Program-made: the position numbers and the translations under genes
Notes under the pieces: generated by a model
What the model was told of the DNA's origin: nothing
The model's database searches: none
Seen by the model: only the letters and a program-made list of their open reading frames with translations
Shown: positions 40,533-51,700 of the stretch, piece by piece
How the letters are laid out: each line of letters begins with the position of its first letter
How positions within the stretch are numbered: the first letter of the stretch is position 1
Assembly (NCBI GenBank): GCA_949358305.1
Contig: OX442319.1
Span: 6,760,001 to 6,824,000 of the forward strand
From: Strigamia acuminata
Taxonomy: Eukaryota > Arthropoda > Chilopoda > Geophilomorpha > Linotaeniidae
DNA: 64,000 nucleotides
Reading direction: 5' to 3'

Positions 40533-41330
40533 TTCTTCCAGTTATCTCAGTGGACCTTCATGTGTGCTGCAAAATTCATCAGTGGGTTTTGTTCTCAAGC
40601 TGTGCAAAGCTTTTATGTGTAAAGTGCCATTGAAGCTGTGCCACTACAGTGAAGTGTATGCTCTCGTCAGCCTTTCACAGGCAAAAAAGTGGGTTTTTCA
40701 AGTTGGATTCTCAAATTGTCAAGATGGTCAAGATGTTTTTCAACTTGGATCAAGCAAGGCTTCGAGAGTACGAGCGATCCTGCACGACAATCAATTCCAA
40801 ACACAACGCAATGTACATCCTACAAGAAGATTTGAAGAAATAATTATTAAGAATTATTATTTAAATAGAATAATATCCGAATTTGCTGCTGTAATTATTT
40901 CAAAAAGAGTTTTTGATTAGAAACTGGTGTAGTTGGGGGGAGAAGAAGTTTAAGTCTTAACCATTTGATAAAATTCTCGATTCCAGTTTGTGGAATTTAG
41001 AGAATATCCAGTGAATTAGTGAATAATACTAAGCTTTAGTGTTGGTATCCCAATTTAAAACGAGTATCTAGTCAGAAACTCAATTGTGAAAATAAGAGAA
41101 TTGTCAATTACCTTTAATTATTGAATTTTGGGGGTTAATTTGCCAATCCTGTTAACATCCCGTGTGTTTCAATCCTGTTAACAGCTTGTGGATATCCATC
41201 CCGTTTTTGTGTGTTCAGTAAATCCTAGAGTGTAAAAGAATTAGACAATTTCTTGTTAACCAATTTAGTCAGTTAAGTTGAGTTTGAATCCTGAACTGAT
41301 CCTTGAATTCTTCATTTCTCGGTGAGGATT
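40533..41330 (+). other. Leader between primer site and ORF of the TK element
   Basis: About 800 bp, nearly identical in the copy at 62284-63081. It is AT-rich with several upstream ATGs and a short ORF that overlaps the LTR end (to 40920). I see no recognised coding domain. It probably holds packaging signals. Confidence 0.6.
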
Positions 41331-44300
41331 ATGGCTACATTATCCGCTGCTGATCTCGAGGAAAAGGAGGTCATTTGGAAAGCAAAGGCTCAAGGAGCCG
41401 AGGATCTGCTGGGATCTTCAGTCAACATTCTAGACGGAGGAGAGCTGGAAGCCATGCAAATAACGGTTGACCAGCAATTGAGTGATCTCGCCGACGAATT
41501 GAAAGCTCTTAAAGACGAGTCAAAAAGAGAGGACTATTTAGCGGGGCTTCAACGAATTGAAGACATTAGAACCAGAGTAAATTTATTGAAGCAAAGAGCA
41601 AAAGTGTCTGGAAAAATGGCAGGGCAATTTGGTTCCCATCCGGGACAGAATTCCAGTTTAAACCAGACGTCCGCTTCATCTAGGAGAAACACGAGATTGC
41701 CGAAAACCGACATTGCCAAATTTAGTGGCGATGCAACTGAATATAGAGGCTTTGCGAATTTATTCGAATCAGCAGTTGATCAGAACACGGAGCTTTCGAA
41801 CGTGGAAAAGCTTATATATCTGAGGTCATGCTGCACTGGGGCTGCAGAATCCGCAATCAAGTCGTACCCAATAACTGATGACGCCTACCCATTAGCGAAA
41901 AATACATTGGAGAGTCTATTCGGTTCTGAAAACACGCAGAGAAATGCTATTTCAAAGATGATTAGGGAGTCGAAACCCGTTTTCGATCTCTACCCAATCG
42001 AGCCACTCAAAGCTCTATTCACGTCATTGGCATCTGCTGTCCGGACCATGGCGCAACTGTCTGTGTCAGTTGACACTACTGGAACGTACCTTATTCCAGA
42101 ACTACTTAGAAAATTTCCACCGGAGATCTCCCAACGTTTTTACCGAAAGCATCAAGGAAAAGTTGATGATGTTAACGTTTTTCTGGACTTCGTAGCAACC
42201 GAGATACAACTGGCTGAATTGTCGGAAGAAAGCGTTCTCCTTAAGCGCGCTCATCTGAAGAAGTCAGAAAAATTTGAGAAAACTTCAAAGGAAACAAGAG
42301 AAAGACCAACTGGAACCATGTCCTCATTCGTGACTTCCGAGAATGGAAAATTGAGTATGAATTCCAAGTCAAATCCAAACCGCAAACCCGCCTGCGCTTA
42401 TTGTGATGGTGATCACGCACACGCAAATTGTGATGCGGATCTCGATGTACCAGCGAGGATCGAAATAGTGAAGAAGAAACGACTTTGTTTCAACTGCTTG
42501 AGATATAACCACACAGCCAAAGAATGTACCGTGAAGTTTTGTTGTCGCTTGTGTGGTGGAAGACATCACACATCGATCTGCAACAAAAACAACAAAGAAA
42601 AAGCGATTACACCAAAAGAAGAAAACGTGTCTACTAATGTATCGCTTACCGAGTCGGTGGAGATTCAACTGATGGTCTTCACTGCTCTTTTTGTGAAGAA
42701 AAATGGAGACATGTACCCCGTCCGCGGATTATTAGATCCAGGAAGCCATCGCTCCTACGTCACGAAGAGACTAGTAAATAAATTCCGGATGCAAAAGATC
42801 GAGACACTACACACGATGACACAGTGTCTGCTCAACAAAAAGCCAGTTCCGACGACACATGATGTCTTTAGATTCGAACTACAATCAAGACACGGAACAA
42901 AAAAGACATCAATCCTTGCATTAGAAACCGACACACTCCCGAAAGTCAAAGGGATAATTGGAGCAGAAGCCATAAAGCAAGTCCAATCACTCGGACTTGA
43001 GATGGCTGAGATACATCCGTCAGAATCGGAAGACATTGACGTCTTATTAGGAAGCAACGCATGGTGGAAGATTTGTCAAGGTGGAAGCCGAAAAATCAAC
43101 GACGAGTTGGGATTAATGGAGACAATTTTTGGGTGGATTCTAAACGGTCGACTGAAACCAAACAACCCGCTTGAAGAAAACATGGCAGCGTGCAACATTT
43201 CTTGCATGGCGGTCGAGTCCAAAGAAGAAGTGATCTCAAATCAACCTGAAAATGACGAAAACAAAATAGTCCAATTAATTCCGAAATCACTGCCCAACAT
43301 GAATGGCGAACCCGGTGTGAATAAACAGACAGACGTCACACCTTCTTGTTTTGCCGCGAGCCTCTCCAGTGGTCTGGAGAAAGAGGAACTGGACACCACC
43401 CTCCAAAAAACGAAAAAGTCGTTTAAGGATGGAGGATTGGTCAACAGAACTCCAAGCTCGGACATGAAGCCGGAATTACGAGGGCGAAATCAGTTAGAGT
43501 CAGGGAGAAAGAACGTCGAATTACTTACAAACCAAGTGCCCAGTTTACCCAAATTGTGTGCAATCGTGAGATGGAGTGGAAACGTGATTCTGAATTTCTG
43601 GAAAAAGAAAATTGATTTGTCAACCAATCAAAAGGGAATTCATCTCATCATTGGTCCAATGTATGCGGGAAAAACGACCAAGTTATTGAAGCTTTTAGAA
43701 AAGGAAGAGAAGACGTCGTCCCTGCTAATTAAACACTCCAATGACGATCGTTACAGTAAAACCGAAGTCGTGACCCACGACGGTCATCGACGAGAAGCAA
43801 TTGCTACCAGTAGCCTAACCAATGCTGTGGAAAAAACGAAATTAGTGAAGACAATCAGAATTGACGAAGGACAGTTTTTTCCCGACATTTTTACTTTTTC
43901 AAATGAAATGGCTGAGCAAAAGAAAAAGGTAATAGTCGCCGCATTAGACGTCGACTTCAAGAGGAAGCCATTTGATCAGATATCCGAGTTAGTTCCACTA
44001 GCCGAGTCTGTTGTGAAACTACAAGCAAAATGTTATTTTTGCGGAGATAAAGCTGAATTTTCAAGACGAATTTCGCACGAAACCAGAGTCAAGATGATAG
44101 GAGGGATCGACAAATACAAACCAACCTGTCGAGTATGTTTCTCAAAGCCCATGAAGTCTCTAGAGACGAAAAGGAAAATCATCAACGGAATTATTCGACT
44201 TAGTTGTATGATTGTCAACCGAAGAATACCTCCGTGGATACCAAATTTGATCCGTCAAAGAATCATGCCACCCAGAGTGAAATACAAAAAGGTGAAAGAA

Positions 44301-44348
44301 GTCTCCCAAATATTATCATCAAAGACCAGAAGTAATCAAACTAAATGA
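41331..44348 (+). CDS. Gag-protease-thymidine kinase fusion protein
   Basis: 1,005 aa from the ATG at 41331. A coiled N-terminus precedes a BEL Gag core (FSGDATEYRGF near 127). Cys/His knuckles start at C355, C386 and C404. A DUF1758-like protease has LLDPGSHRS with Asp 469 and ends about 605. A low-complexity linker spans about 607-768, then a type II thymidine kinase about 769-940. The kinase has P-loop GPMYAGKTT (775-783), IDEGQFFPD (Asp 845, Glu 846 the expected catalytic base), DFKRKPF, LVPLAESVVKL, and zinc cysteines 901, 904, 933 and 936. A basic 65-residue tail follows. TK1-family enzymes phosphorylate thymidine to dTMP using ATP. The fusion is in frame without stops. That it raises dTTP for reverse transcription is inference; source (host TK1 or a DNA virus) is undecided. 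Confidence 0.93.
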   Translation: MATLSAADLEEKEVIWKAKAQGAEDLLGSSVNILDGGELEAMQITVDQQLSDLADELKALKDESKREDYLAGLQRIEDIRTRVNLLKQRAKVSGKMAGQFGSHPGQNSSLNQTSASSRRNTRLPKTDIAKFSGDATEYRGFANLFESAVDQNTELSNVEKLIYLRSCCTGAAESAIKSYPITDDAYPLAKNTLESLFGSENTQRNAISKMIRESKPVFDLYPIEPLKALFTSLASAVRTMAQLSVSVDTTGTYLIPELLRKFPPEISQRFYRKHQGKVDDVNVFLDFVATEIQLAELSEESVLLKRAHLKKSEKFEKTSKETRERPTGTMSSFVTSENGKLSMNSKSNPNRKPACAYCDGDHAHANCDADLDVPARIEIVKKKRLCFNCLRYNHTAKECTVKFCCRLCGGRHHTSICNKNNKEKAITPKEENVSTNVSLTESVEIQLMVFTALFVKKNGDMYPVRGLLDPGSHRSYVTKRLVNKFRMQKIETLHTMTQCLLNKKPVPTTHDVFRFELQSRHGTKKTSILALETDTLPKVKGIIGAEAIKQVQSLGLEMAEIHPSESEDIDVLLGSNAWWKICQGGSRKINDELGLMETIFGWILNGRLKPNNPLEENMAACNISCMAVESKEEVISNQPENDENKIVQLIPKSLPNMNGEPGVNKQTDVTPSCFAASLSSGLEKEELDTTLQKTKKSFKDGGLVNRTPSSDMKPELRGRNQLESGRKNVELLTNQVPSLPKLCAIVRWSGNVILNFWKKKIDLSTNQKGIHLIIGPMYAGKTTKLLKLLEKEEKTSSLLIKHSNDDRYSKTEVVTHDGHRREAIATSSLTNAVEKTKLVKTIRIDEGQFFPDIFTFSNEMAEQKKKVIVAALDVDFKRKPFDQISELVPLAESVVKLQAKCYFCGDKAEFSRRISHETRVKMIGGIDKYKPTCRVCFSKPMKSLETKRKIINGIIRLSCMIVNRRIPPWIPNLIRQRIMPPRVKYKKVKEVSQILSSKTRSNQTK

Positions 44349-44383
44349 TGGGTTGTTCGCACTTTCTTTTCGCCGGCAATCTA

Positions 44384-45740
44384 TGTTGCTAGCAACATAA
44401 AGGAAAGCTGCTAAACGTCTTAAAAATTAGTCATCTGGAATTATTAAAAAGGGTTTTTAATATTTATCTTAGATTGGGAATTTAATTAGACACTTATCTG
44501 AATATAAGTCTTCTTTGAGTTAGTTTGAGTGAATTTCTCAGTACTGGTTGATCTGACCGGATAAATCTGGGAAGAAAAGAGTTTTACATTAGTTATTTTT
44601 CCACTTAGAATTTATTTTCTATCTTGTTTACCTGTGTTATACATGTTTTGATGTTTCCAAGTGTTTTCCTGTTTCCAGTCCACTACTGTCAATGTAGTGA
44701 CAAGGTGTAGTGATGCTTTCAGACAGCAAAAGTGTACTAGAATGAGAAATGTATGTTATTATCAGTTTTAAGCTGTTTCAATCAATTTCTGTGAGTTTTC
44801 TGTATATTACTAACCAATTAAGCGTTTTGTTAACTTAGATTGTGTGTAGCCTGTCTAGTGAGCTAATTTCAAGCCTTTTTATCCTCCTGCAAGTGATCTC
44901 TGTTTACATTGTCGGCCATTACTGTGGGAGTGGTCTACTTGTATCTGTAAAGAGAGGAGATAATGTTTAATCCCAAAGAGTTTTTGTGGGTTCTGATTAA
45001 TAATTAATCACTTAATTATTATGCAATGTAAAAGTGTTAAGTTTGAGATTTATCTGTGTTGATTTATAACTTAACTTCTGCACTTACTGTAAAGTTGCCA
45101 GCTCATTGGTCTAAAATGTCTTTACTTATTCTTTTCTCTATTTTATGAGTTGTTCAGTGTGTTTTAGAGTGAATAATTTAGTTCTCAATGAGCATTGTGT
45201 TTAGAGACTGTTGTTAATGTATACTTTTGCATTTAATGCCAAATACTTGCTGTTAGGCTTATGTGTTTTCAACTATTAACTTCTACGGTAGTTTTGTTGT
45301 GCCAGCAGTACTTATTTCTCTTTACAAGCACTTAGAGACCTCTGTAACTTTAAGTGCAAGTGTCCTTATACAATGTGGAGATAGTTACACTTGTTGTTTC
45401 TTATTATTGTTAAAGTGTGACTTCTTTGTAAAATCCTCGTGATTCAATTGTAGTAGTCTTGTTAAGAATTTAGAGAATAAAATGGTTGCTTTTTATTTCT
45501 CTCCAAGTCTCATTTCTCTATACAACCAGAAAGCAATGTGCAGTGAGTAGAAAAATCCTCCTTCCTCCTCCTTGAACTCACCAGTGGCAGATCATCATGT
45601 GAAGCAGCAAGTTCAAGTCCAGTGTTTGCATTTCTTCAAGTCTTTGGCCAACTTCTGTGTATCAATTTTAGCCAAGCAGCAGTCAAGTATTGCCGCCCCT
45701 CCTTCTGGCCTGGTTGTCGCCTGCGACCTTGCCAGAAACA
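44384..45740 (+). repeat. 3' LTR of the TK element
   Basis: Same length and sequence as 39155-40511 as far as I could compare. The right end is fixed by GTTAC at 45741-45745 and resumption of the satellite. Confidence 0.95.
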
Positions 45741-48700
45741 GTTACTTAGCACAAACACCACAAGTCCAATGTCTCTGTATGTTCAGAAATAGTGTTTAAA
45801 CCTTAGTAGAAGCCTTCAATATAAGTTTTAGCAACACCCAAGCATTAAATTTTGAAGAAAAAAATTTTGAGCTTATTTCACATCGCAGTTGACTTAGCAC
45901 AAACACCACAAGACCAATGTCTCTGAATGTTCAGAAATAGTGTTTAAACCTTAGTAGAAGCCTTCAATCTAAGTTTTAGCAACACCCAAGCAATAAATTT
46001 TGAAAAAAAAATTTTGAGCTCATTTCACATCGCAGTTGACTTAGCACAAACACCACAAGTCCAATGTCTCTGAATGTTCAGAAATAGTGTTTAAACCTTA
46101 GTAGAAGGCTCCAATGTAAGTTTTAGAAACATCCAACCGATGATTTGGGAGAATAGACTTTTGATCTCATCACAGTTGACTTAGCACAAACACCACAAGA
46201 CCAATGTCTCTGAATGTTCAGAAATAGTGTTTAAACCTTAGTAGAAGGCTCCAATGTAAGTTTTAGAAACATTTAACCGATGATTTGGGAGAATAGACTT
46301 TTGATCTCATCACAGTTGACTTAGCACAAACACCACAAGACCAATGTCTCTGAATGTTCAGAAATAGTGTTTAAACCTTAGTAGAAGGCTCCAATGTAAG
46401 TTTTAGAAACATCCAACCAATGATTTGGGAGAATAGACTTTTGATCTCATCACAGTTGACTTAGCACAAACACCACAAGACCAATGTCTCTGAATGTTCA
46501 GAAATAGTGTTTAAACCTTAGTAGAAGGCTCCAATGTAAGTTTTAGAAACATCCAACCGATGATTTGGGAGAATAGACTTTTGATCTCATCACAGTTGAC
46601 TTAGCACAAACACCACAAGACCAATGTCTCTGAATGTTCAGAAATAGTGTTTAAACCTTAGTAGAAGGCTCCAATGTAAGTTTTAGAAACATTTAACCGA
46701 TGATTTGGGAGAATAGACTTTTGATCTCATCACAGTTGACTTAGCACAAACACCACAAGACCAATGTCTCTGAATGTTCAGAAATAGTGTTTAAACCTTA
46801 GTAGAAGGCTCCAATGTAAGTTTTATAACATTTAACTGATGATTTGGGAGAATAGACTTTTGATCTCATCACAGTTGACTTAGCACAAACACCACAAGAC
46901 CAATGTCTCTGAATGTTCAGAAATAGTGTTTAAACCTTAGTAGAAGGCTCCAATGTAAGTTTTAGAAACATCCAACGAATGATTTGGGAGAATAAACTTT
47001 TGATCTCATCACAGTTGACTTAGCACAAACACCACAAGACCAATGTCTCTGAATGTTCAGAAATAGTGTTTAAACCTTAGTAGAAGCCTTCAATGTAAGT
47101 TTTAGCAACATCCAAGCAATGATTTGGGAGAATAGACTTTTGATCTCATCACAGTTACTTAGCACAAACACCACAAGTCCAATGTCTCTGAATGTTCAGA
47201 AATAGTGTTTAAACCTTAGTAGAAGGCTCCAATGTAAGTTTTATAACATTTAACCGATGATTTGGGAGAATAGACTTTTGATCTCATCACAGTTGACTTA
47301 GCACAAACACCACAAGACCAATGTCTCTGAATGTTCAGAAATAGTGTTTAAACCTTAGTAGAAGGCTCCAATGTAAGTTTTAGAAACATCCAACGAATGA
47401 TTTGGGAGAATAAACTTTTGATCTCATCACAGTTGACTTAGCACAAACACCACAAGTCTAATGTCTCTGAATGTTCAGAAATAGTGTTTAAACCTTAGTA
47501 GAAGCCTTCAATATAAGTTTTAGCAACACCCAAGCATTAAATTTTGAAAAAAAAATTTTGAGCTCATTTCACATCGCAGTTGACTTAGCACAAACACCAC
47601 AAGTCCAATGTCTCTGAATGTTCAGAAATAGTGTTTAAACCTTAGTAGAAGGCTCCAATGTAAGTTTTAGAAACATCCAACCGATGATTTGGGAGAATAG
47701 ACTTTTGATCTCATCACAGTTGACTTAGCACAAACACCACAAGACCAATGTCTCTGAATGTTCAGAAATAGTGTTTAAACCTTAGTAGAAGGCTCCAATG
47801 TAAGTTTTAGAAACATCCAACCGATGATTTGGGAGAATAGACTTTTGATCTCATCATAGTTGACTTAGCACAAACACCATAAGACCAATGTCTCTGAATG
47901 TTCAGAAATAGTGTTTAAACCTTAGTAGAAGGCTCCAATGTAAGTTTTAGAAACATCCAACCGATGATTTGGGAGAATAGACTTTTGATCTCATCACAGT
48001 TGACTTAGCACAAACACCACAAGACCAATGTCTCTGAATGTTCAGAAATAGTGTTTAAACCTTAGTAGAAGCCTTCAATGTAAGTTTTAGCAACATCCAA
48101 GCAATGATTTGGGAGAATAGACTTTTGATCTCATCACAGTTACTTAGCACAAACACCACAAGTCCAATGTCTCTGTATGTTCAGAAATAGTGTTTAAACC
48201 TTAGTAGAAGCCTTCAATATAAGTTTTAGCAACACCCAAGCATTAAATTTTGAAGAAAAAAATTTTGAGCTTATTTCACATCGCAGTTGACTTAGCACAA
48301 ACACCACAAGACCAATGTCTCTGAATGTTCAGAAATAGTGTTTAAACCTTAGTAGAAGCCTTCAATCTAAGTTTTAGCAACACCCAAGCAATAAATTTTG
48401 AAAAAAAAATTTTGAGCTCATTTCACATCGCAGTTGACTTAGCACAAACACCACAAGTCCAATGTCTCTGAATGTTCAGAAATAGTGTTTAAACCTTAGT
48501 AGAAGGCTCCAATGTAAGTTTTAGAAACATCCAACCGATGATTTGGGAGAATAGACTTTTGATCTCATCACAGTTGACTTAGCACAAACACCACAAGACC
48601 AATGTCTCTGAATGTTCAGAAATAGTGTTTAAACCTTAGTAGAAGGCTCCAATGTAAGTTTTAGAAACATTTAACCGATGATTTGGGAGAATAGACTTTT

Positions 48701-51700
48701 GATCTCATCACAGTTGACTTAGCACAAACACCACAAGACCAATGTCTCTGAATGTTCAGAAATAGTGTTTAAACCTTAGTAGAAGGCTCCAATGTAAGTT
48801 TTAGAAACATCCAACCAATGATTTGGGAGAATAGACTTTTGATCTCATCACAGTTGACTTAGCACAAACACCACAAGACCAATGTCTCTGAATGTTCAGA
48901 AATAGTGTTTAAACCTTAGTAGAAGGCTCCAATGTAAGTTTTAGAAACATCCAACCGATGATTTGGGAGAATAGACTTTTGATCTCATCACAGTTGACTT
49001 AGCACAAACACCACAAGACCAATGTCTCTGAATGTTCAGAAATAGTGTTTAAACCTTAGTAGAAGGCTCCAATGTAAGTTTTAGAAACATTTAACCGATG
49101 ATTTGGGAGAATAGACTTTTGATCTCATCACAGTTGACTTAGCACAAACACCACAAGACCAATGTCTCTGAATGTTCAGAAATAGTGTTTAAACCTTAGT
49201 AGAAGGCTCCAATGTAAGTTTTATAACATTTAACTGATGATTTGGGAGAATAGACTTTTGATCTCATCACAGTTGACTTAGCACAAACACCACAAGACCA
49301 ATGTCTCTGAATGTTCAGAAATAGTGTTTAAACCTTAGTAGAAGGCTCCAATGTAAGTTTTAGAAACATCCAACGAATGATTTGGGAGAATAAACTTTTG
49401 ATCTCATCACAGTTGACTTAGCACAAACACCACAAGTCCAATGTCTCTGAATGTTCAGAAATAGTGTTTAAACTTTAGTAGAAGCCTTCAATATAAGTTT
49501 TAGCAACACCCAAGCATTAAATTTTGAAAAAAAAATTTTGAGCTCATTTCACATCGTAGTTGACTTAGCACAAACACCACAAGACCAATGTCTCTGAATG
49601 TTCAGAAATAGTGTTTAAACCTTAGTAGAAGCCTTCAATATAAGTTTTAGCAACACCTAAGCAATAAATTTTGAAAAAAAAATTTTGAGCTCATTTCACA
49701 TCGCAGTTGACTTAGCACAAACACCACAAGTCCAATGTCTCTGAATGTTCAGAAATAGTGTTTAAACCTTAGTAGAAGGCTTCAATGTAAGTTTTAGAAA
49801 CATCCAACCGATGATTTGGGAGAATAGACTTTTGATCTCATCACAGTTGACTTAGCACAAACACCACAAGACCAATGTCTCTGAATGTTCAGAAATAGTG
49901 TTTAAACCTTAGTAGAAGGCTCCAATGTAAGTTTTAGAAACATTCAACCGATGATTTGGGAGAATAGACTTTTGATCTCATCATAGTTGACTTAGCACAA
50001 ACACCATAAGACCAATGTCTCTGAATGTTCAGAAATAGTGTTTAAACCTTAGTAGAAGGCTCCAATGTAAGTTTTAGAAACATCCAACCGATGATTTGGG
50101 AGAATAGACTTTGATCTCATCACAGTTGACTTAGCACAAACACCACAAGACCAATGTCTCTGAATGTTCAGAAATAGTGTTTAAACCTTAGTAGAAGCCT
50201 TCAATGTAAGTTTTAGCAACATCCAAGCAATGATTTGGGAGAATAGACTTTTGATCTCATCACAGTTACTTAGCACAAACACCACAAGTCCAATGTCTCT
50301 GAATGTTCAGAAATAGTGTTTAAACCTTAGTAGAAGGCTCCAATGTAAGTTTTATAACATTTAACCGATGATTTGGGAGAATAGACTTTTGATCTCATCA
50401 CAGTTGACTTAGCACAAACACCACAAGTCTAATGTCTCTGAATGTTCAGAAATAGTGTTTAAACCTTAGTAGAAGCCTTCAATATAAGTTTTAGCAACAC
50501 CCAAGCATTAAATTTTGAAAAAAAAATTTTGAGCTCATTTCACATCGCAGTTGACTTAGCACAAACACCACAAGTCCAATGTCTCTGAATGTTCAGAAAT
50601 AGTGTTTAAACCTTAGTAGAAGGCTCCAATGTAAGTTTTAGAAACATCCAACCGATGATTTGGGAGAATAGACTTTTGATCTCATCACAGTTGACTTAGC
50701 ACAAACACCACAAGACCAATGTCTCTGAATGTTCAGAAATAGTGTTTAAACCTTAGTAGAAGGCTCCAATGTAAGTTTTAGAAACATCCAACCGATGATT
50801 TGGGAGAATAGACTTTTGATCTCATCATAGTTGACTTAGCACAAACACCATAAGACCAATGTCTCTGAATGTTCAGAAATAGTGTTTAAACCTTAGTAGA
50901 AGGCTCCAATGTAAGTTTTAGAAACATCCAACCGATGATTTGGGAGAATAGACTTTTGATCTCATCACAGTTGACTTAGCACAAACACCACAAGACCAAT
51001 GTCTCTGAATGTTCAGAAATAGTGTTTAAACCTTAGTAGAAGCCTTCAATGTAAGTTTTAGCAACATCCAAGCAATGATTTGGGAGAATAGACTTTTGAT
51101 CTCATCACAGTTACTTAGCACAAACACCACAAGTCCAATGTCTCTGTATGTTCAGAAATAGTGTTTAAACCTTAGTAGAAGCCTTCAATATAAGTTTTAG
51201 CAACACCCAAGCATTAAATTTTGAAGAAAAAAATTTTGAGCTTATTTCACATCGCAGTTGACTTAGCACAAACACCACAAGACCAATGTCTCTGAATGTT
51301 CAGAAATAGTGTTTAAACCTTAGTAGAAGCCTTCAATCTAAGTTTTAGCAACACCCAAGCAATAAATTTTGAAAAAAAAATTTTGAGCTCATTTCACATC
51401 GCAGTTGACTTAGCACAAACACCACAAGTCCAATGTCTCTGAATGTTCAGAAATAGTGTTTAAACCTTAGTAGAAGGCTCCAATGTAAGTTTTAGAAACA
51501 TCCAACCGATGATTTGGGAGAATAGACTTTTGATCTCATCACAGTTGACTTAGCACAAACACCACAAGACCAATGTCTCTGAATGTTCAGAAATAGTGTT
51601 TAAACCTTAGTAGAAGGCTCCAATGTAAGTTTTAGAAACATTTAACCGATGATTTGGGAGAATAGACTTTTGATCTCATCACAGTTGACTTAGCACAAAC

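Larger units (their letters stand above)
39155..45740 (+). mobile_element. Non-autonomous BEL-like LTR element carrying a thymidine kinase
   Basis: A complete 6,586-bp element inside the 140-bp satellite, flanked by the 5-bp target duplication GTTAC (39150-39154 and 45741-45745). It has LTRs of equal length (39155-40511 and 44384-45740, 1,357 bp each, no difference noticed by eye). A primer site lies at 40515-40532, followed by an 800-bp leader and one ORF (41331-44348). The ORF ends 35 bp before the 3' LTR. There is no reverse transcriptase, RNase H or integrase, so it must rely on enzymes in trans, plausibly from a full-length relative. No clear polypurine tract precedes the 3' LTR. Confidence 0.95.

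Noticed and set aside
41331-44348. A host TK1 gene merely lying beside a retroelement
   Set aside because: The kinase is in the same uninterrupted frame as Gag-PR, between two matching LTRs and target duplications, with no introns.
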